Assembly (NCBI GenBank): GCA_934569045.1
Contig: CAKTJX010000003.1
Coordinates: 38,780-102,779, forward strand
Direction of reading: 5' to 3'
Origin: an uncultured Oscillospiraceae bacterium
Lineage (GTDB): Bacteria > Bacillota > Clostridia > Oscillospirales > Oscillospiraceae
DNA length: 64,000 nt
The notes under the pieces were generated by a model. It did not search any database. It worked only from the letters and a program-made list of their open reading frames with translations, and was not told the origin of the DNA. The translations under genes and the position numbers were made by a program. Below, piece by piece: positions 16,549-25,648 of this stretch (positions are counted from its first letter, which is position 1; every line of letters begins with the position of its first letter).

Positions 16549-17925
16549 ATGCAGACAGAAACGTTAAAAGAGAACAAAATGGGCGTGATGCCCATTGGCA
16601 GGCTGTTGGTGAATATGGCCCTGCCCATGATCATTTCCATGCTGGTGCAGGCCCTTTATAACATTGTCGACAGCGTGTATGTGTCCCAGGTGTCCGAGAG
16701 CGCCGTCACGGCCCTATCCCTGGCCTTCCCGGTGCAGAATATGCAGATTGGCTTTGCCGTGGGCATCGGCGTGGGTGTCAACTCCTACCTGTCCCAGAGC
16801 CTGGGCCGCCGGGATCAGGAGAGCGCCAACTGGGCCGCGGGTCAGGGCATCTTTCTGATGCTGGTGTGCACCGCCCTCTTCATGCTCTTCGGCTTCTTCG
16901 GCGTGCGGCCCTACTACACCATGCAGTCTTCTGTAGCGGAGACCGTGGAGGGCGGCATCGCCTATACCAGCATCTGCTGCATCTTCACCGCGGGCATCTT
17001 CATCCAAGTGCTCTGTGAGCGGCTGCTGCAGGGCACCGGCCGGGCCATGCAGACCATGATTTTGCAGGGCACCGGCGCCATCATCAACATCATTCTGGAC
17101 CCGGTGTTCATCCACGGCTGGTGGGGCATGCCGAAGATGGGCGTGGCCGGTGCCGCCGTTGCCACGGTCATCGGTCAGTCCGTGGGCGCGGTGCTGGGCA
17201 TCTATATGAACATCCGCCACAACCCGGATATCCACATCCATCTCAAATATGTGCGCCCCAACTGGAAGGTCATCTCCCCCATTCTGACGGTGGGTATTCC
17301 CAGTGTCATCATGAACGGCATCGGCTCCGTCATGAATTTTGGCATGAACCAGATTTTGCAGGGCTTCCATGAGACCGCCACCGGCGTGTTCGGCATCTAC
17401 TACAAGCTGCAAAGCCTGTTCTTCATGCCCCTGTTCGGCATCAACAACGCCACCATTTCCATCATCGCCTTCAACTACGGCGCCCGGAAGCCCAAGCGCA
17501 TCATCCACACCCTGAAGCTCGCCACCACCGTTGCCATCTGCATCATGCTGGTGGGTCTGGCGATATTCCAGCTGTTCCCGGAGGCCCTGCTCGGCATCTT
17601 TAATCCTACAGAGGATTTTCTGGCCATCGGTGTCAAGGCTCTGCGGATTCTCTGCCTGCCCTTCCCCATTGCGGCGGTGTGCATCAGCCTCAGCGCCTCC
17701 TTCCAAGCCCTGGGCAACGGCTCCTATTCCACCATCGTCTCCCTGTGCCGCCAGCTGCTGGTGCTGCTGCCGGTGGCCTACCTGCTGAGTCTTACCGGCA
17801 ACGTGAACAACGTCTGGTGGTCCTTCCCCATTGCGGAGATCGCCTCCGCCGCCGTCACCGGCATTCTCTTCGCAAAGCTCTATCGGCAGAAGGTAAAGCC
17901 CCTGTTTGACGCGCCCGCGGAATAA
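16549..17925 (+). CDS. MATE-family multidrug/cation antiporter
   Basis: 458 residues with about 12 hydrophobic segments. The N-terminal MALPMIISMLVQALYNIVDS followed by VYVSQVSESAVTALSLAFP is the typical MatE start, and the duplicated second half begins around ISPILTVGIPSVIMNGIGS. Such proteins export drugs or metabolites in exchange for Na+ or H+. An extended -10 (TGGTATAGT, ending at 16509) lies upstream, and GAGGAG precedes ATG 16549. Substrate cannot be told. Confidence 0.92.
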   Translation: MQTETLKENKMGVMPIGRLLVNMALPMIISMLVQALYNIVDSVYVSQVSESAVTALSLAFPVQNMQIGFAVGIGVGVNSYLSQSLGRRDQESANWAAGQGIFLMLVCTALFMLFGFFGVRPYYTMQSSVAETVEGGIAYTSICCIFTAGIFIQVLCERLLQGTGRAMQTMILQGTGAIINIILDPVFIHGWWGMPKMGVAGAAVATVIGQSVGAVLGIYMNIRHNPDIHIHLKYVRPNWKVISPILTVGIPSVIMNGIGSVMNFGMNQILQGFHETATGVFGIYYKLQSLFFMPLFGINNATISIIAFNYGARKPKRIIHTLKLATTVAICIMLVGLAIFQLFPEALLGIFNPTEDFLAIGVKALRILCLPFPIAAVCISLSASFQALGNGSYSTIVSLCRQLLVLLPVAYLLSLTGNVNNVWWSFPIAEIASAAVTGILFAKLYRQKVKPLFDAPAE

Positions 17926-17980
17926 TTCCCGCCATCCTGCGCATCCTTTTGGAGGGAAGCACCCCAAAAGGAGCGACGGT

Positions 17981-18082
17981 ATGGAAAAGAAAGAAGAGAA
18001 AAAGCCCATTCCCTGGGAAGCCGCGGACCCCAAGCCCCCGGTCATCCAGTCCGGGCACATGGAAAACCGCATCCGAAACTAA
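17981..18082 (+). CDS. 33-codon ORF, hydrophilic, function unknown
   Basis: MEKKEEKKPIPWEAAD opens a 33-residue acidic/basic, proline-containing peptide ending MENRIRN. AAAAGGAG lies 8 bases before the ATG, and a terminator follows the stop within 6 bases. The combination of ribosome site, clean frame and terminator supports a real gene in the MATE transcript. No transmembrane segment or motif is visible. It may instead be a chance frame. Confidence 0.55.
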   Translation: MEKKEEKKPIPWEAADPKPPVIQSGHMENRIRN

Positions 18083-18087
18083 AGAGA

Positions 18088-18134
18088 GAAAATCACCGGG
18101 AAATGTCTGCGTCAGACAAATCCCGGTGATTTTC
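18088..18134. terminator. Bidirectional terminator between convergent genes
   Basis: GAAAATCACCGGGA pairs perfectly with TCCCGGTGATTTTC around a 19-base loop. It serves the plus-strand MATE unit and the minus-strand ABC exporter unit. Confidence 0.9.
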
Positions 18135-18138
18135 TTCT

Positions 18139-20592
18139 TTATTCCACCGCTTTCAGCGACTCCGCCATGGGGATTCTGCGGATGTGGCGGCGCATGGCCC
18201 GGTTGACGATCCAGGCGAACAGCACCGTGCAGCAGAACGCCAGAATGTAGCTTGCCTTTTCAATGTGTACATCAAAGCAGGAATTGTCCACCGTGACCAT
18301 GCCCATGACGATGGGCTGTATCACGCTGCCCAGAGGCATCCCCAGCAGCGCCGCAAGAATGGACAGCAGCAGATTCTCTCGCAGCACATAGGCCTCTGTC
18401 TCCTTGGGGTAGAAGCCCAGCACCTCCACCGTGGCAATCTCCCGGCTGCGCTCCGCCAGATTGATATTGGTCAGATTATAGATGACGATAAAGGCCAGTG
18501 CCCCCGCAAAGCCAACCACCAGCCAGATGATGTAGTTCAGGCAGCTCATGGCGCTATCCACCTGGTCCAGGCTGACATCCATGCGGTTCAGGGCCGTGAC
18601 CCCCTCCAGCTCCGTCAGGGTCTTGGCCACCTCCCCCGGTTCTCCCTGGGTATGGAGCATCATGGCGTTGGCGCCCTCCGTGCCGAAGAAATGCTCGCAG
18701 TCCTCCGCCCGGACAAACAGGTAGTTGGCCACATAGTTCTCAAAAATGCCGGAAACAGTGAGGCTTGCCCGGTTCAGGTCGCTGTCCTCCGCCTCGATGG
18801 TATCCCCAATAGAAAGCCCAAGCTTCTCCGCCAGACGGCGGCTGAGCAAGACCTGGCCGGACTCCGGGACGGACAATTCCTGCCCGTCCCAGGATAGCGT
18901 CCAATAGTCCGGCAGCCGATCCCAGTCCTCCAGCCCCAGCAGCGTCACAGAGCGCAGACTGTCCGTGTCTCCGTAGACATCCACCCGGTCTTTGACGCAC
19001 AGCAGGGAATCCGTCACATTTTCCATGCGGTCAACCGCGCGCAGAATGTCCGCCCGGTCCCCTTCGGTGAAGGACAGGTCCATGTCATAGTGCTGGATGC
19101 CGCCGAATTGCAGGGTGCCGATATGAATCATGGAATCCCGGACGCCGAAGGCCGTCACCATCAGGGCCGTGCAGCAGCTGATGCCCACCAGCATCATGGT
19201 CATCCGCAGCTTATAGCGGAGCATATTCCGCAGGGTGATTTTTTGCAAAAAGGTCAAGGGCTTCCACAGAAACGGGATATATTCCAGCAGAATCCGCCGC
19301 CCCTGCTTGCCCCGCTGAGGCCGGATCAGCTCCGCGGGCACCGCCCCCAGGGCCTTCCAGCAGGATGCCAGCGCTGCTCCCAGGATGCCCAGCAGCGACA
19401 CGGCCAGGGTAATCCGCGCAAGGGACGGGCTGAACTGGTACTTTAAGGGCGCAAACTTGTAGAGCACCCCGTAGGCCCACCAGAACACCTCCGGCAGTCC
19501 CCAGGTGCCCAGGAAGAAGCCCAGGGCCCAGCCAATCACCGTGGCGCTGCCTGCATAGAGCAGATATTTGGCGGCAATAGCCCAGCCGGGAAAGCCCAGG
19601 GCCTTCAGAACGCCAATCTGGGTCCGCTCCTCGCTGACCATCCGGGTCATGGTGGTAATGCACACCAGCATGGCGATCATAATAAAGAACACCGGCAGCA
19701 GATTTGCCACGCCGGACACAATGGCTGTGTCATTTTCAAAGCTGACAAAGCCCGCGTTTTCCCGCCGGGTCAGCACATAGGTATCCGGCTTCTCCAGGTC
19801 CACATACTCCGCCTGATCCCGGTCCAGGCCGTAGGCATCCAGAATGGAGTCGAAGCGATCCCAGGCAAGCTTTGACACCAGCTCCGTAATCTGGGGCTTG
19901 TATTCGTCCACCGCGTCCTCATAGTCTTGGGAGTAAATATTGGACGCCTTGCGCAGCTTCACATCCACCTCCGTATAGACCTCTTGGGAGAAGGCATCCG
20001 GGTGGAGGTAGAAAAAGCCCTTCAGGGCCCCGTCTCCGATGGTGGTGGTGCCCCGGTCCGTGCTGATATACAGGGGCGAATCCGCCAGGCCCACGATGAG
20101 GAAGCTGTCGGTCTCCAGAAAGTCCAGAGTGTCCTGCTTGTTGTCCGGGCTCAGGCGCACCACCGTGCCGATGGCGCTCTCGTCAAAGGCTCTGGCATCC
20201 GCAAGGCACTCGCTCTTGGTCTGGGGCATCCTGCCTGCCCGGAGAGAGGGGATGTTCACCTGCTCCGGAATTGCCAGAAAACGAAACGCCGCGGTGCTGT
20301 CCTGGTAGGGAATCAGCGCGTCCACGCTCTTCTGCCCCTCGGCCTTGCCCAGCCAGGGCTGCCGGGAGATTTCCGTCACATCGTCCTCGGAAAAGCCCAG
20401 GGTGGAAATCAGCCGGAAGTCATAAAAGGCCTGACTGTCCAGATAGTCCTGGGCCGTAGCGTACATAGCCTCCTTCGTCACCTTCAGTCCCGCGAAAAAG
20501 CTGACACTCAGGGCGACAATCAGCATCAGCGACATATACCGGCCAAAAAAGGAGCGGATGGTCCGACCGGTCATTTTCACAATGGATTTCAT
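18139..20592 (-). CDS. FtsX-family ABC exporter permease, two-module form
   Basis: About 817 residues. One N-terminal membrane helix (MSLMLIVALSVSFFAGLKVT), a roughly 230-residue extracytoplasmic region, three helices with the first FtsX module (ITTMTRMVSEERTQIGVLKALGFP), a second extracytoplasmic region, then a second FtsX module (REIATVEVLGFYPKETEAY). This is the duplicated FtsX layout of lipoprotein- or peptide-exporting systems. ATG 20592 is preferred; GTG 20604 is possible. It is the downstream partner of the ATPase at 20598-21299 with which it nearly overlaps. Substrate unknown. Confidence 0.9.
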   Translation of the reverse strand: MKSIVKMTGRTIRSFFGRYMSLMLIVALSVSFFAGLKVTKEAMYATAQDYLDSQAFYDFRLISTLGFSEDDVTEISRQPWLGKAEGQKSVDALIPYQDSTAAFRFLAIPEQVNIPSLRAGRMPQTKSECLADARAFDESAIGTVVRLSPDNKQDTLDFLETDSFLIVGLADSPLYISTDRGTTTIGDGALKGFFYLHPDAFSQEVYTEVDVKLRKASNIYSQDYEDAVDEYKPQITELVSKLAWDRFDSILDAYGLDRDQAEYVDLEKPDTYVLTRRENAGFVSFENDTAIVSGVANLLPVFFIMIAMLVCITTMTRMVSEERTQIGVLKALGFPGWAIAAKYLLYAGSATVIGWALGFFLGTWGLPEVFWWAYGVLYKFAPLKYQFSPSLARITLAVSLLGILGAALASCWKALGAVPAELIRPQRGKQGRRILLEYIPFLWKPLTFLQKITLRNMLRYKLRMTMMLVGISCCTALMVTAFGVRDSMIHIGTLQFGGIQHYDMDLSFTEGDRADILRAVDRMENVTDSLLCVKDRVDVYGDTDSLRSVTLLGLEDWDRLPDYWTLSWDGQELSVPESGQVLLSRRLAEKLGLSIGDTIEAEDSDLNRASLTVSGIFENYVANYLFVRAEDCEHFFGTEGANAMMLHTQGEPGEVAKTLTELEGVTALNRMDVSLDQVDSAMSCLNYIIWLVVGFAGALAFIVIYNLTNINLAERSREIATVEVLGFYPKETEAYVLRENLLLSILAALLGMPLGSVIQPIVMGMVTVDNSCFDVHIEKASYILAFCCTVLFAWIVNRAMRRHIRRIPMAESLKAVE

Positions 20593-20597
20593 GCCCG

Positions 20598-21299
20598 TCA
20601 CCACTCAATGCTGTCAATGGGCACAATGGTCTCATTGCGCACATTGGAGCGGATCTGCCCGCTCTTGATGCGGATAATCCGGTCCGCCATAGGGGCAATG
20701 GCCTGGTTGTGGGTAATGATGATCACCGTGGTCCCCCGGGCCTTGCTGAGGTCATACAGCAGCTTCAGTACCGCCTTGCCGGTGACATAGTCCAGGGCTC
20801 CCGTGGGCTCATCGCACAGCAAAAGCCTGGGGTTCTTTGCCAGAGCTCTCGCAATGGCAATCCGCTGCTGCTCTCCGCCGGAAAGCTGGGCCGGGAAATT
20901 CCGGGCCCGGTCCGAAAGCCCCACCATATCCAGAGCCTTCGCCGCCGGGATTGGGTCCCGGCACAGCTGCGCCGCGATTTCGATATTCTCCAGCGCCGTC
21001 AGATTGGGAATCAGATTGTAAAACTGGAACACAAAGCCCACATCCAGCCGGCGGTACTTTGCCATTTCCATGGCGGACAAATGGGAAATATCCCGCCCAT
21101 CAAACAGGATGGTTCCCCCGGTAATCGTATCCATGCCCCCCAGCATATTCAGCAGCGTGGTCTTCCCCGCGCCGGAGGAGCCCAGCAGCACCACAAACTC
21201 CCCTTTTTCCACCGCAAAGGACACCCCGTCCAGCGCCCGCACCTGGGCATTCCCGGTTCCGTAAACCTTCTGTACATCCCGAAATTCAATATAGGCCAT
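20598..21299 (-). CDS. ABC exporter ATPase (LolD/MacB-type)
   Basis: 233 residues from ATG 21299 ([14 protein letters not shown]), where GGAGG lies 8 bases upstream; ATG 21305 is only 2 bases from it. Walker [11 protein letters not shown]-loop region [21 protein letters not shown], signature [15 protein letters not shown] and Walker [13 protein letters not shown] are complete. The [16 protein letters not shown] motif is characteristic of ATPases that pair with FtsX permeases. It powers the permease downstream. Confidence 0.93.
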   Translation of the reverse strand: MAYIEFRDVQKVYGTGNAQVRALDGVSFAVEKGEFVVLLGSSGAGKTTLLNMLGGMDTITGGTILFDGRDISHLSAMEMAKYRRLDVGFVFQFYNLIPNLTALENIEIAAQLCRDPIPAAKALDMVGLSDRARNFPAQLSGGEQQRIAIARALAKNPRLLLCDEPTGALDYVTGKAVLKLLYDLSKARGTTVIIITHNQAIAPMADRIIRIKSGQIRSNVRNETIVPIDSIEW

Positions 21300-21383
21300 T
21301 TCCATTTCCTCCCTGTTACCATACTATTGTATCGTACCACAGGGCGGAATGTAAAGAGGTATCTTTTCTGTAAAAAATTTTTT

Positions 21384-21415
21384 AAAAAAGGACGCACCGC
21401 AGCCGCGGCGCGTCC
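21384..21415 (-). terminator. Intrinsic terminator downstream of the rpiR unit
   Basis: Minus strand GGACGCGCCGC-GGCT-GCGGTGCGTCC followed by a six-base T-run. It lies beyond repeat copy 2 and separates the regulator from the ABC exporter genes. Confidence 0.85.
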
Positions 21416-21426
21416 ATACGACTTGT

Positions 21427-21617
21427 TAAAAAGCCTCGCAGAGTTTGCCGACGAAAGTCGGCAAATAGAGTTGAATCATTTTCTGTCGGGGCGTGTACCT
21501 GACAGAAAATACTTCTCAGGCTGCAAGTGTGCGAGTTGGCCGCCGTAGGCGGACAAGGAGTGCGCGCAGCAGACTGCAAAAGTTTGTTTGGAAAGCCCGC
21601 CAGGGCTTTCCAAACAG
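21427..21617. repeat. Multi-hairpin intergenic repeat, copy 2
   Basis: 191 bases matching copy 1 (5462-5636) over both flanks; the central stem is different and 16 bases longer (CCGCC-TAC-GGCGG). In the first stem a G-C pair of copy 1 is a T-A pair here on both arms, a compensatory change. As in copy 1 it begins a few bases after the stop of a minus-strand gene. Confidence 0.85.
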
Positions 21618-21623
21618 TCAGGT

Positions 21624-22487
21624 CTAGGTATGTTTGCTCTTCAGCGCCTCCGCAATCCGGCGGCGGTAGTCCCGTGCCTGGTCCAGATCCCGGCGGGAGT
21701 ACTCGGAGAAGAGCACATCCAGCAGGTACATCTGGGCAATCCGGGCCGCCACGGAGCCGGACTGCATGGGGCTCTCGTTGGCGCCGCACTGGAGCACAAA
21801 ATCCGCGATCTGGGCGCCGGGGGAATTGGGGAACCGGGTCACCAGAACCACCTTCGCCCCCCGGTCCCGGGCAATGGCCGTGATCTCCAGCACATCCCGG
21901 GTGGAGCCGGAGTAGGAGAAGAAGAAGATCACATCGCCGGGGTCCATCACCGAGGCCGCCATGGCCTGCATATGGGAGTCCTCCACCGGGCGGAATTTAT
22001 TGCTCACCGTGGAAAACAGGTGGGCCGCCTCTCGGGCAATTAGCATGGAGCCCCCCTGGCCCATGCACAGCACCTGCCGGGCCTGGTGCAGCAACGTTGC
22101 CACCTGGGACACCACCGCCAGATCCAGCACCTCCATGGTCTGCACCATGGCCTCTGTGTTGGCCCGGTACAGCTTCTTTGCCATGGTCTGCAAATCGTCC
22201 GCAGGCCCCACCTGGCCGCTTAGGGGGGTATCCCCCAGTCTTGCCTGGGCCATGGCATTGGCCACCGCCAGCTTCAGCAGCGGGAAGCTCTTATAGCCCA
22301 TATGCCGGGAAAACCGGGAGACAGTGGCCTCCGCCACGCCGCTGGCCCGGGCCAGCTCCGAAATGGACAGCTGAACCACCTTCTCCTGATTGGCCAGAAT
22401 GAAGTCCGCCAGCCGCTTCTCCGCGGGGGTCAGAGAATAGTAGTCGCTGCCGATTTTCAGAATCACGCTTTGCTGCTTCTCTTCCAT
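21624..22487 (-). CDS. RpiR/MurR-family transcriptional regulator (HTH + SIS)
   Basis: 287 residues. The N-terminal HTH_6 domain includes SISELARASGVAEATVSRFS (about 41-60). The C-terminal SIS sugar-phosphate domain includes VLCMGQGGSMLIAREAAH and VIFFFSYSGSTRDVLE. Such regulators respond to phosphosugars, often amino sugars. It follows the epimerase gene by 60 bases across a terminator-like hairpin, so it may sense an epimerase substrate or product (inferred). AGGAG precedes ATG 22487. Confidence 0.92.
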   Translation of the reverse strand: MEEKQQSVILKIGSDYYSLTPAEKRLADFILANQEKVVQLSISELARASGVAEATVSRFSRHMGYKSFPLLKLAVANAMAQARLGDTPLSGQVGPADDLQTMAKKLYRANTEAMVQTMEVLDLAVVSQVATLLHQARQVLCMGQGGSMLIAREAAHLFSTVSNKFRPVEDSHMQAMAASVMDPGDVIFFFSYSGSTRDVLEITAIARDRGAKVVLVTRFPNSPGAQIADFVLQCGANESPMQSGSVAARIAQMYLLDVLFSEYSRRDLDQARDYRRRIAEALKSKHT

Positions 22488-22501
22488 AATTGATCTCCTA
22501 C

Positions 22502-22534
22502 AAAAAGCGCCGGGGCCGAAGCACGGTCCCGGCG
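22502..22534 (-). terminator. Terminator between epimerase and rpiR genes
   Basis: Minus strand CGCCGGGACCG..CGGCCCCGGCG followed by CTTTTTG. It probably ends most epimerase transcripts and lets only part continue into the regulator. Confidence 0.8.
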
Positions 22535-22547
22535 ATTCGGGTTCTTG

Positions 22548-23750
22548 TTATCTTGCCAGCAGTTCGCCCAGCATCAGATCGGTCATGATCAGCATTCTGG
22601 GCAGATGGAAGGGGCCCTTGAAGGTAGAGCCCTTCGTGGAAGGCATGGTAGGCTTGCCGTCCCGGCGCAGGTAGCCGTACCACTCGCCGGCCTCCGCGTC
22701 GGAGAAGTGCTCCTTGCAGTAGTCCATGGTGCGGAAGTACCAATCCAGGTACTCCTCCTTGCCAGTATCCCGGTACAGCATCAGAGAGGAGATCAGGATC
22801 TCGTCATGAGGCCACCACAGCTTCATGTCGTGCTCGTAGGCCTCGGGAGGATTGCCCAGGCAGTCCACAAAGTACAGCAGACCCTGGTACTCCTCGTCCC
22901 AGCCGGCCTTGATGGCCCAGTTGAAGATCTCCTCGGCCTTGCCCACCAGCTCCTTGTTGCCGGTGCGCTTGGCATGCTCCAGCAGGAACCACACGCCCTC
23001 GATGTCGTGGCCGGGGTTCACAATACGGCCCTCGGTGTAGTCCAGGTTGGCCTCGCCGTTGGGGCCCACGTTCTCCAGGACACAGTGCAGCTCTGGATGG
23101 ACATGGTACTTGAAGATATCGTCCACGCAGCCCTGGGCGCGCTCTTCATACAGTGCCTTGTTCTCCGGGTCTACCCGCAGCATGACGGAGGTCACGTTCA
23201 GATAGATCATGGGCAGGCCGAAGGCACGGCCGCTGCGGGTTTCGGGAATGGTCTTGGGGCCCAGGCCGGTGGGGTCCTTGGCGCCGTGCCACAGATCCCA
23301 GTAGATGTTGTAGGCCTTCTTGGCCCGCTCCAGGCACTCCTTCTCCCCGGTCACACCGTAGTACTCGGCGTTGGCGATGGCGTAGAAGGCCTCAGAGAAG
23401 TAATACCGGCGCTGACGCAGGGGCTTGCCGTCGGCGGTGACGGTGAAGTACATTCTGCCGTCAGCCTCGGGGTTGATGCAGTACTTTTCCATGAAGTCCA
23501 GGCAGCTCTTGGAAGCCTCCAGCCACTCCTTCTTCACACCGTACACATGGCACAGGTACGCGAAAATCCAGCCGCACCGGCCCTGCATCCATACGCTCTT
23601 ATCCGTAGAATAGACCCGGCCGTAGCGGTCCAGGCAGGTGTACACGCCGCCGTGCTCCTTGTCCATGCCGTTTCTCAGCCAGAAGTCCGCGCAGACAGCC
23701 AGCTCCTTTTCGGTCCAGGCCTTTGCCTGCTGTAATTTAACCTTGTCCAT
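22548..23750 (-). CDS. N-acylglucosamine 2-epimerase family protein
   Basis: 400 residues, usual length for the AGE/renin-binding-protein (alpha/alpha)6 barrel. Histidines expected for epimerisation lie in NPGHDIEGVW, WWPHDEIL and KGPFHLPRM. Members interconvert GlcNAc and ManNAc, or act on other aldoses at C2. ATG 23750 has AGGAGG 8 bases upstream. Together with the RpiR regulator this suggests amino-sugar or sialic-acid-related catabolism, but no other sialic acid gene is in the window, so a different sugar is possible. Confidence 0.88.
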   Translation of the reverse strand: MDKVKLQQAKAWTEKELAVCADFWLRNGMDKEHGGVYTCLDRYGRVYSTDKSVWMQGRCGWIFAYLCHVYGVKKEWLEASKSCLDFMEKYCINPEADGRMYFTVTADGKPLRQRRYYFSEAFYAIANAEYYGVTGEKECLERAKKAYNIYWDLWHGAKDPTGLGPKTIPETRSGRAFGLPMIYLNVTSVMLRVDPENKALYEERAQGCVDDIFKYHVHPELHCVLENVGPNGEANLDYTEGRIVNPGHDIEGVWFLLEHAKRTGNKELVGKAEEIFNWAIKAGWDEEYQGLLYFVDCLGNPPEAYEHDMKLWWPHDEILISSLMLYRDTGKEEYLDWYFRTMDYCKEHFSDAEAGEWYGYLRRDGKPTMPSTKGSTFKGPFHLPRMLIMTDLMLGELLAR

Positions 23751-23868
23751 TTCAAAACCCTCCTGTGGTTTTATGAAGGGCACCCCGAAAGCCCGGAGGA
23801 GCACACGGTTTCTCGTCCAAATCCCCCAAAACAGGCCGACGATGGTTGCCTGAAAATGTTACAATTCA

Positions 23869-23897
23869 ATAGTACCATTCCCGTTTCCTTTTTTCAA
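23869..23897 (-). promoter_or_regulatory. Sigma-A promoter of the epimerase gene
   Basis: Minus strand TTGAAA (23897-23892), 17-base spacer, TACTAT (23874-23869). Confidence 0.7.
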
Positions 23898-23997
23898 GAG
23901 CTTTTTTTCATTTTCTCTTTTTTTCGGTACATATTTTCTTTTCCCGTGGGCATTCTAAGGATGTCGGAAAAATTTTTCCAAAAAAGAAAAATAGTTC

Positions 23998-24025
23998 TTG
24001 ACTTTTTCGCTTTCGGTGCTATAAT
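23998..24025 (+). promoter_or_regulatory. Promoter of tRNA-Gln
   Basis: TTGACT (23998-24003), 16-base spacer with TGC extension, TATAAT (24020-24025), 41 bases before the tRNA. Confidence 0.9.
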
Positions 24026-24066
24026 ACCCATGTTGCTTGTGACGCAGTGCCAAGCGGCCCACAAAT

Positions 24067-24140
24067 AGAGGATTTGTGTAACGGTAGCACACCGGACTCT
24101 GACTCCGTTTGCGGGGGTTCGAATCCCTCATCCTCTGCCA
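24067..24140 (+). tRNA. tRNA-Gln (anticodon CUG)
   Basis: Acceptor arms AGAGGAT / ATCCTCT, D-arm around GTGTAACGGTAGCAC, anticodon stem-loop CCGGA-CTCTGAC-TCCGT giving anticodon CTG, T-arm GGGGG-TTCGAAT-CCCTC, discriminator G and encoded CCA (24138-24140). It reads the codon CAG. The gene stands alone with its own promoter and terminator. Confidence 0.96.
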
Positions 24141-24176
24141 AGAAGAGATACCCAATCGGGTGTCTCTTCTTTTTTT
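24141..24176 (+). terminator. Terminator of tRNA-Gln
   Basis: AGAAGAGATACCC-AATC-GGGTGTCTCTTCT followed by a T-run, directly after the CCA end. Confidence 0.93.
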
Positions 24177-24205
24177 GCGCAAAAAGCAATTGAATGCCCG
24201 GTTAC

Positions 24206-24278
24206 ACGTATAACCTAAAAAAGGGAGCCCCAACCTTCCCCAAGGGGAAGGTTGGGGCTCCCCTTTGGGGGTATACGT
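24206..24278. repeat. AACGTATA-family palindromic element, copy 1
   Basis: Outer ACGTATA (24206-24212) and TATACGT (24272-24278) enclose GGGAGCCCCAACCTTCCCC paired with its exact complement around AA (24223-24262). The core GGGGAAGG/CCTTCCCC is shared with the copies at 26363, 38330 and 59934. Confidence 0.8.
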
Positions 24279-24320
24279 TCAACGGAGCAATTTCTCGCTT
24301 CTGATTCATGCCATCCATAG

Positions 24321-24358
24321 AAAAGCGGTATGCACTTCTCCCCGTGCATACCGCTTTT
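24321..24358 (-). terminator. Terminator of the aminotransferase gene
   Basis: AAAAGCGGTATGCAC pairs with GTGCATACCGCTTTT around TTCTCCCC, just past the stop codon at 24361. Confidence 0.88.
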
Positions 24359-24360
24359 GA

Positions 24361-25569
24361 TCATCTTCTGTGTTCGTCCAGGAAGTCCCCCAGGTCCTCC
24401 ATGGCCCTCGTGATCCGTTCCGGCTCCGGCAGCATGACGATGCGGAAGCGCAGGTCCTCGAACCAGTCGAAGCCATGGCCTGGGATTACCAGAACATGCT
24501 TCTCGTGGAGGAAGCGCATGGCGAAATCCTCGTCACTTTCAAAGTCAAATACGCCCTTTTCCAGGCAGGGGAACAGGTAGAACGCCGCCCGGTTGGGGAC
24601 CAGACTCACCCCGGGAATCTTCTTCAGGCCCTCCACCGTGGCCCTGCTCTGCTCATAGAGCCGGCCGCCGGGGGCCATCATGGTCCGGGTGCTCTCCCGG
24701 TCCTGCAGGGCCGCGGGGATCACCAGCTGGGTCAGTGTGTTGCCGCACAGGCGCATGGCCGCCAGGGCCGTCACGCCCTGCTCCACCTGGGCCAGCTCCT
24801 CCTTGGGGCCGGAGAATACCATCCAGCCGCAGCGGAAGCCGCAGATGATGTGGGACTTGGACAGGCCGTTAAAGGTCACACAGGGCAGGTCCGGTGCCAG
24901 CGCCGCCATGGAATAATTGGGGATTCCCTCCATCACCAGCCGATCATAAATTTCGTCCGCCAGCAGCAGTAGGTGATTTTCTCTGGCGAGCTGGGCAATG
25001 TCCAGCAGGGTCTGCTTGCTGTATACCGCGCCGGTGGGATTGTTGGGGTTGATCACCAGGATGGCCTTGGTGCGGCTTGTGATCTTGCTTCGCATATCCT
25101 CCAGGTCCGGGTTCCAGGCGTTTTTCGGGTCGCAGCGGTAGTAGACGGGTTTTCCGCCGCCCAGATAGGTATTGTTGCTCCACAGGGAGTAGCAGGGAGA
25201 GGGCACCAGCACCTCGTCCCCGGTGCCCACCAGCGCCGTCATCAGCATGGACACCGCCTCACTGACGCCGTTGCAGATGTAGATATCGTCCAGGGTGATG
25301 TCCTTCAGCCCGCAGCTGCGGTGGTAGGCAAGAATCGCCTCTCTTGCCTGCGCCATGCCCCGCACATCGCAGTAGGGCACGGCCTCGTCCACATGGTGAA
25401 TGAGGGCCTGGCGCACACTGTCCGGCAGGCCGAAGCCAAAGTTGCCGGGGTTTCCTGTATTCAGCTTTAGTACCGGCGTTCCCGCCGCCTGCATCCGCAG
25501 AGCCTCCACATATAACGGCCCCCGGATATCCGAGTGCACATGGGTCAGCCGATCCGATTTCGCAATCAT
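24361..25569 (-). CDS. Class I/II PLP-dependent aminotransferase (alanine/aspartate type)
   Basis: 402 residues. NPGNFGFGLPDSVRQAL, then YICNGVSEAVSMLMTALVG, VINPNNPTGAVYS (substrate/PLP binding) and the PLP lysine in FNGLSKSHIICGFRCGWM, with the C-terminal arginine in FEDLRFRIVMLPEPE. The pattern resembles AlaA/AlaT-type transaminases that exchange amino groups between alanine, pyruvate and glutamate; the exact substrate is not certain. Single-gene unit with its own promoter and terminator. Confidence 0.9.
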   Translation of the reverse strand: MIAKSDRLTHVHSDIRGPLYVEALRMQAAGTPVLKLNTGNPGNFGFGLPDSVRQALIHHVDEAVPYCDVRGMAQAREAILAYHRSCGLKDITLDDIYICNGVSEAVSMLMTALVGTGDEVLVPSPCYSLWSNNTYLGGGKPVYYRCDPKNAWNPDLEDMRSKITSRTKAILVINPNNPTGAVYSKQTLLDIAQLARENHLLLLADEIYDRLVMEGIPNYSMAALAPDLPCVTFNGLSKSHIICGFRCGWMVFSGPKEELAQVEQGVTALAAMRLCGNTLTQLVIPAALQDRESTRTMMAPGGRLYEQSRATVEGLKKIPGVSLVPNRAAFYLFPCLEKGVFDFESDEDFAMRFLHEKHVLVIPGHGFDWFEDLRFRIVMLPEPERITRAMEDLGDFLDEHRR

Positions 25570-25610
25570 CTTCTTACAGTCCTTTCGCCTCTGTCGAAAA
25601 AATTTCTGTC

Positions 25611-25640
25611 ATTATACCACCATACCCGGCGGCAATTCAA
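25611..25640 (-). promoter_or_regulatory. Promoter of the aminotransferase gene
   Basis: Minus strand TTGAAT (25640-25635), 18-base spacer, TATAAT (25616-25611). It begins nine bases after the stop of the DUF3786-like gene. Confidence 0.75.
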
Positions 25641-25648
25641 GAGAAATT

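Noticed and set aside
22548..23750. Complete sialic acid catabolic cluster
   Set aside because: Only an AGE-type epimerase and an RpiR regulator are present; no nanA, nanK, nagA, nagB or transporter beside them.
23955..24233. Minus-strand frame across the tRNA (RMRDSNPRKRSQSPVC...)
   Set aside because: Classic false protein from the antisense of a tRNA T- and anticodon arm; no ribosome site, and the tRNA with its promoter and terminator explains the DNA.
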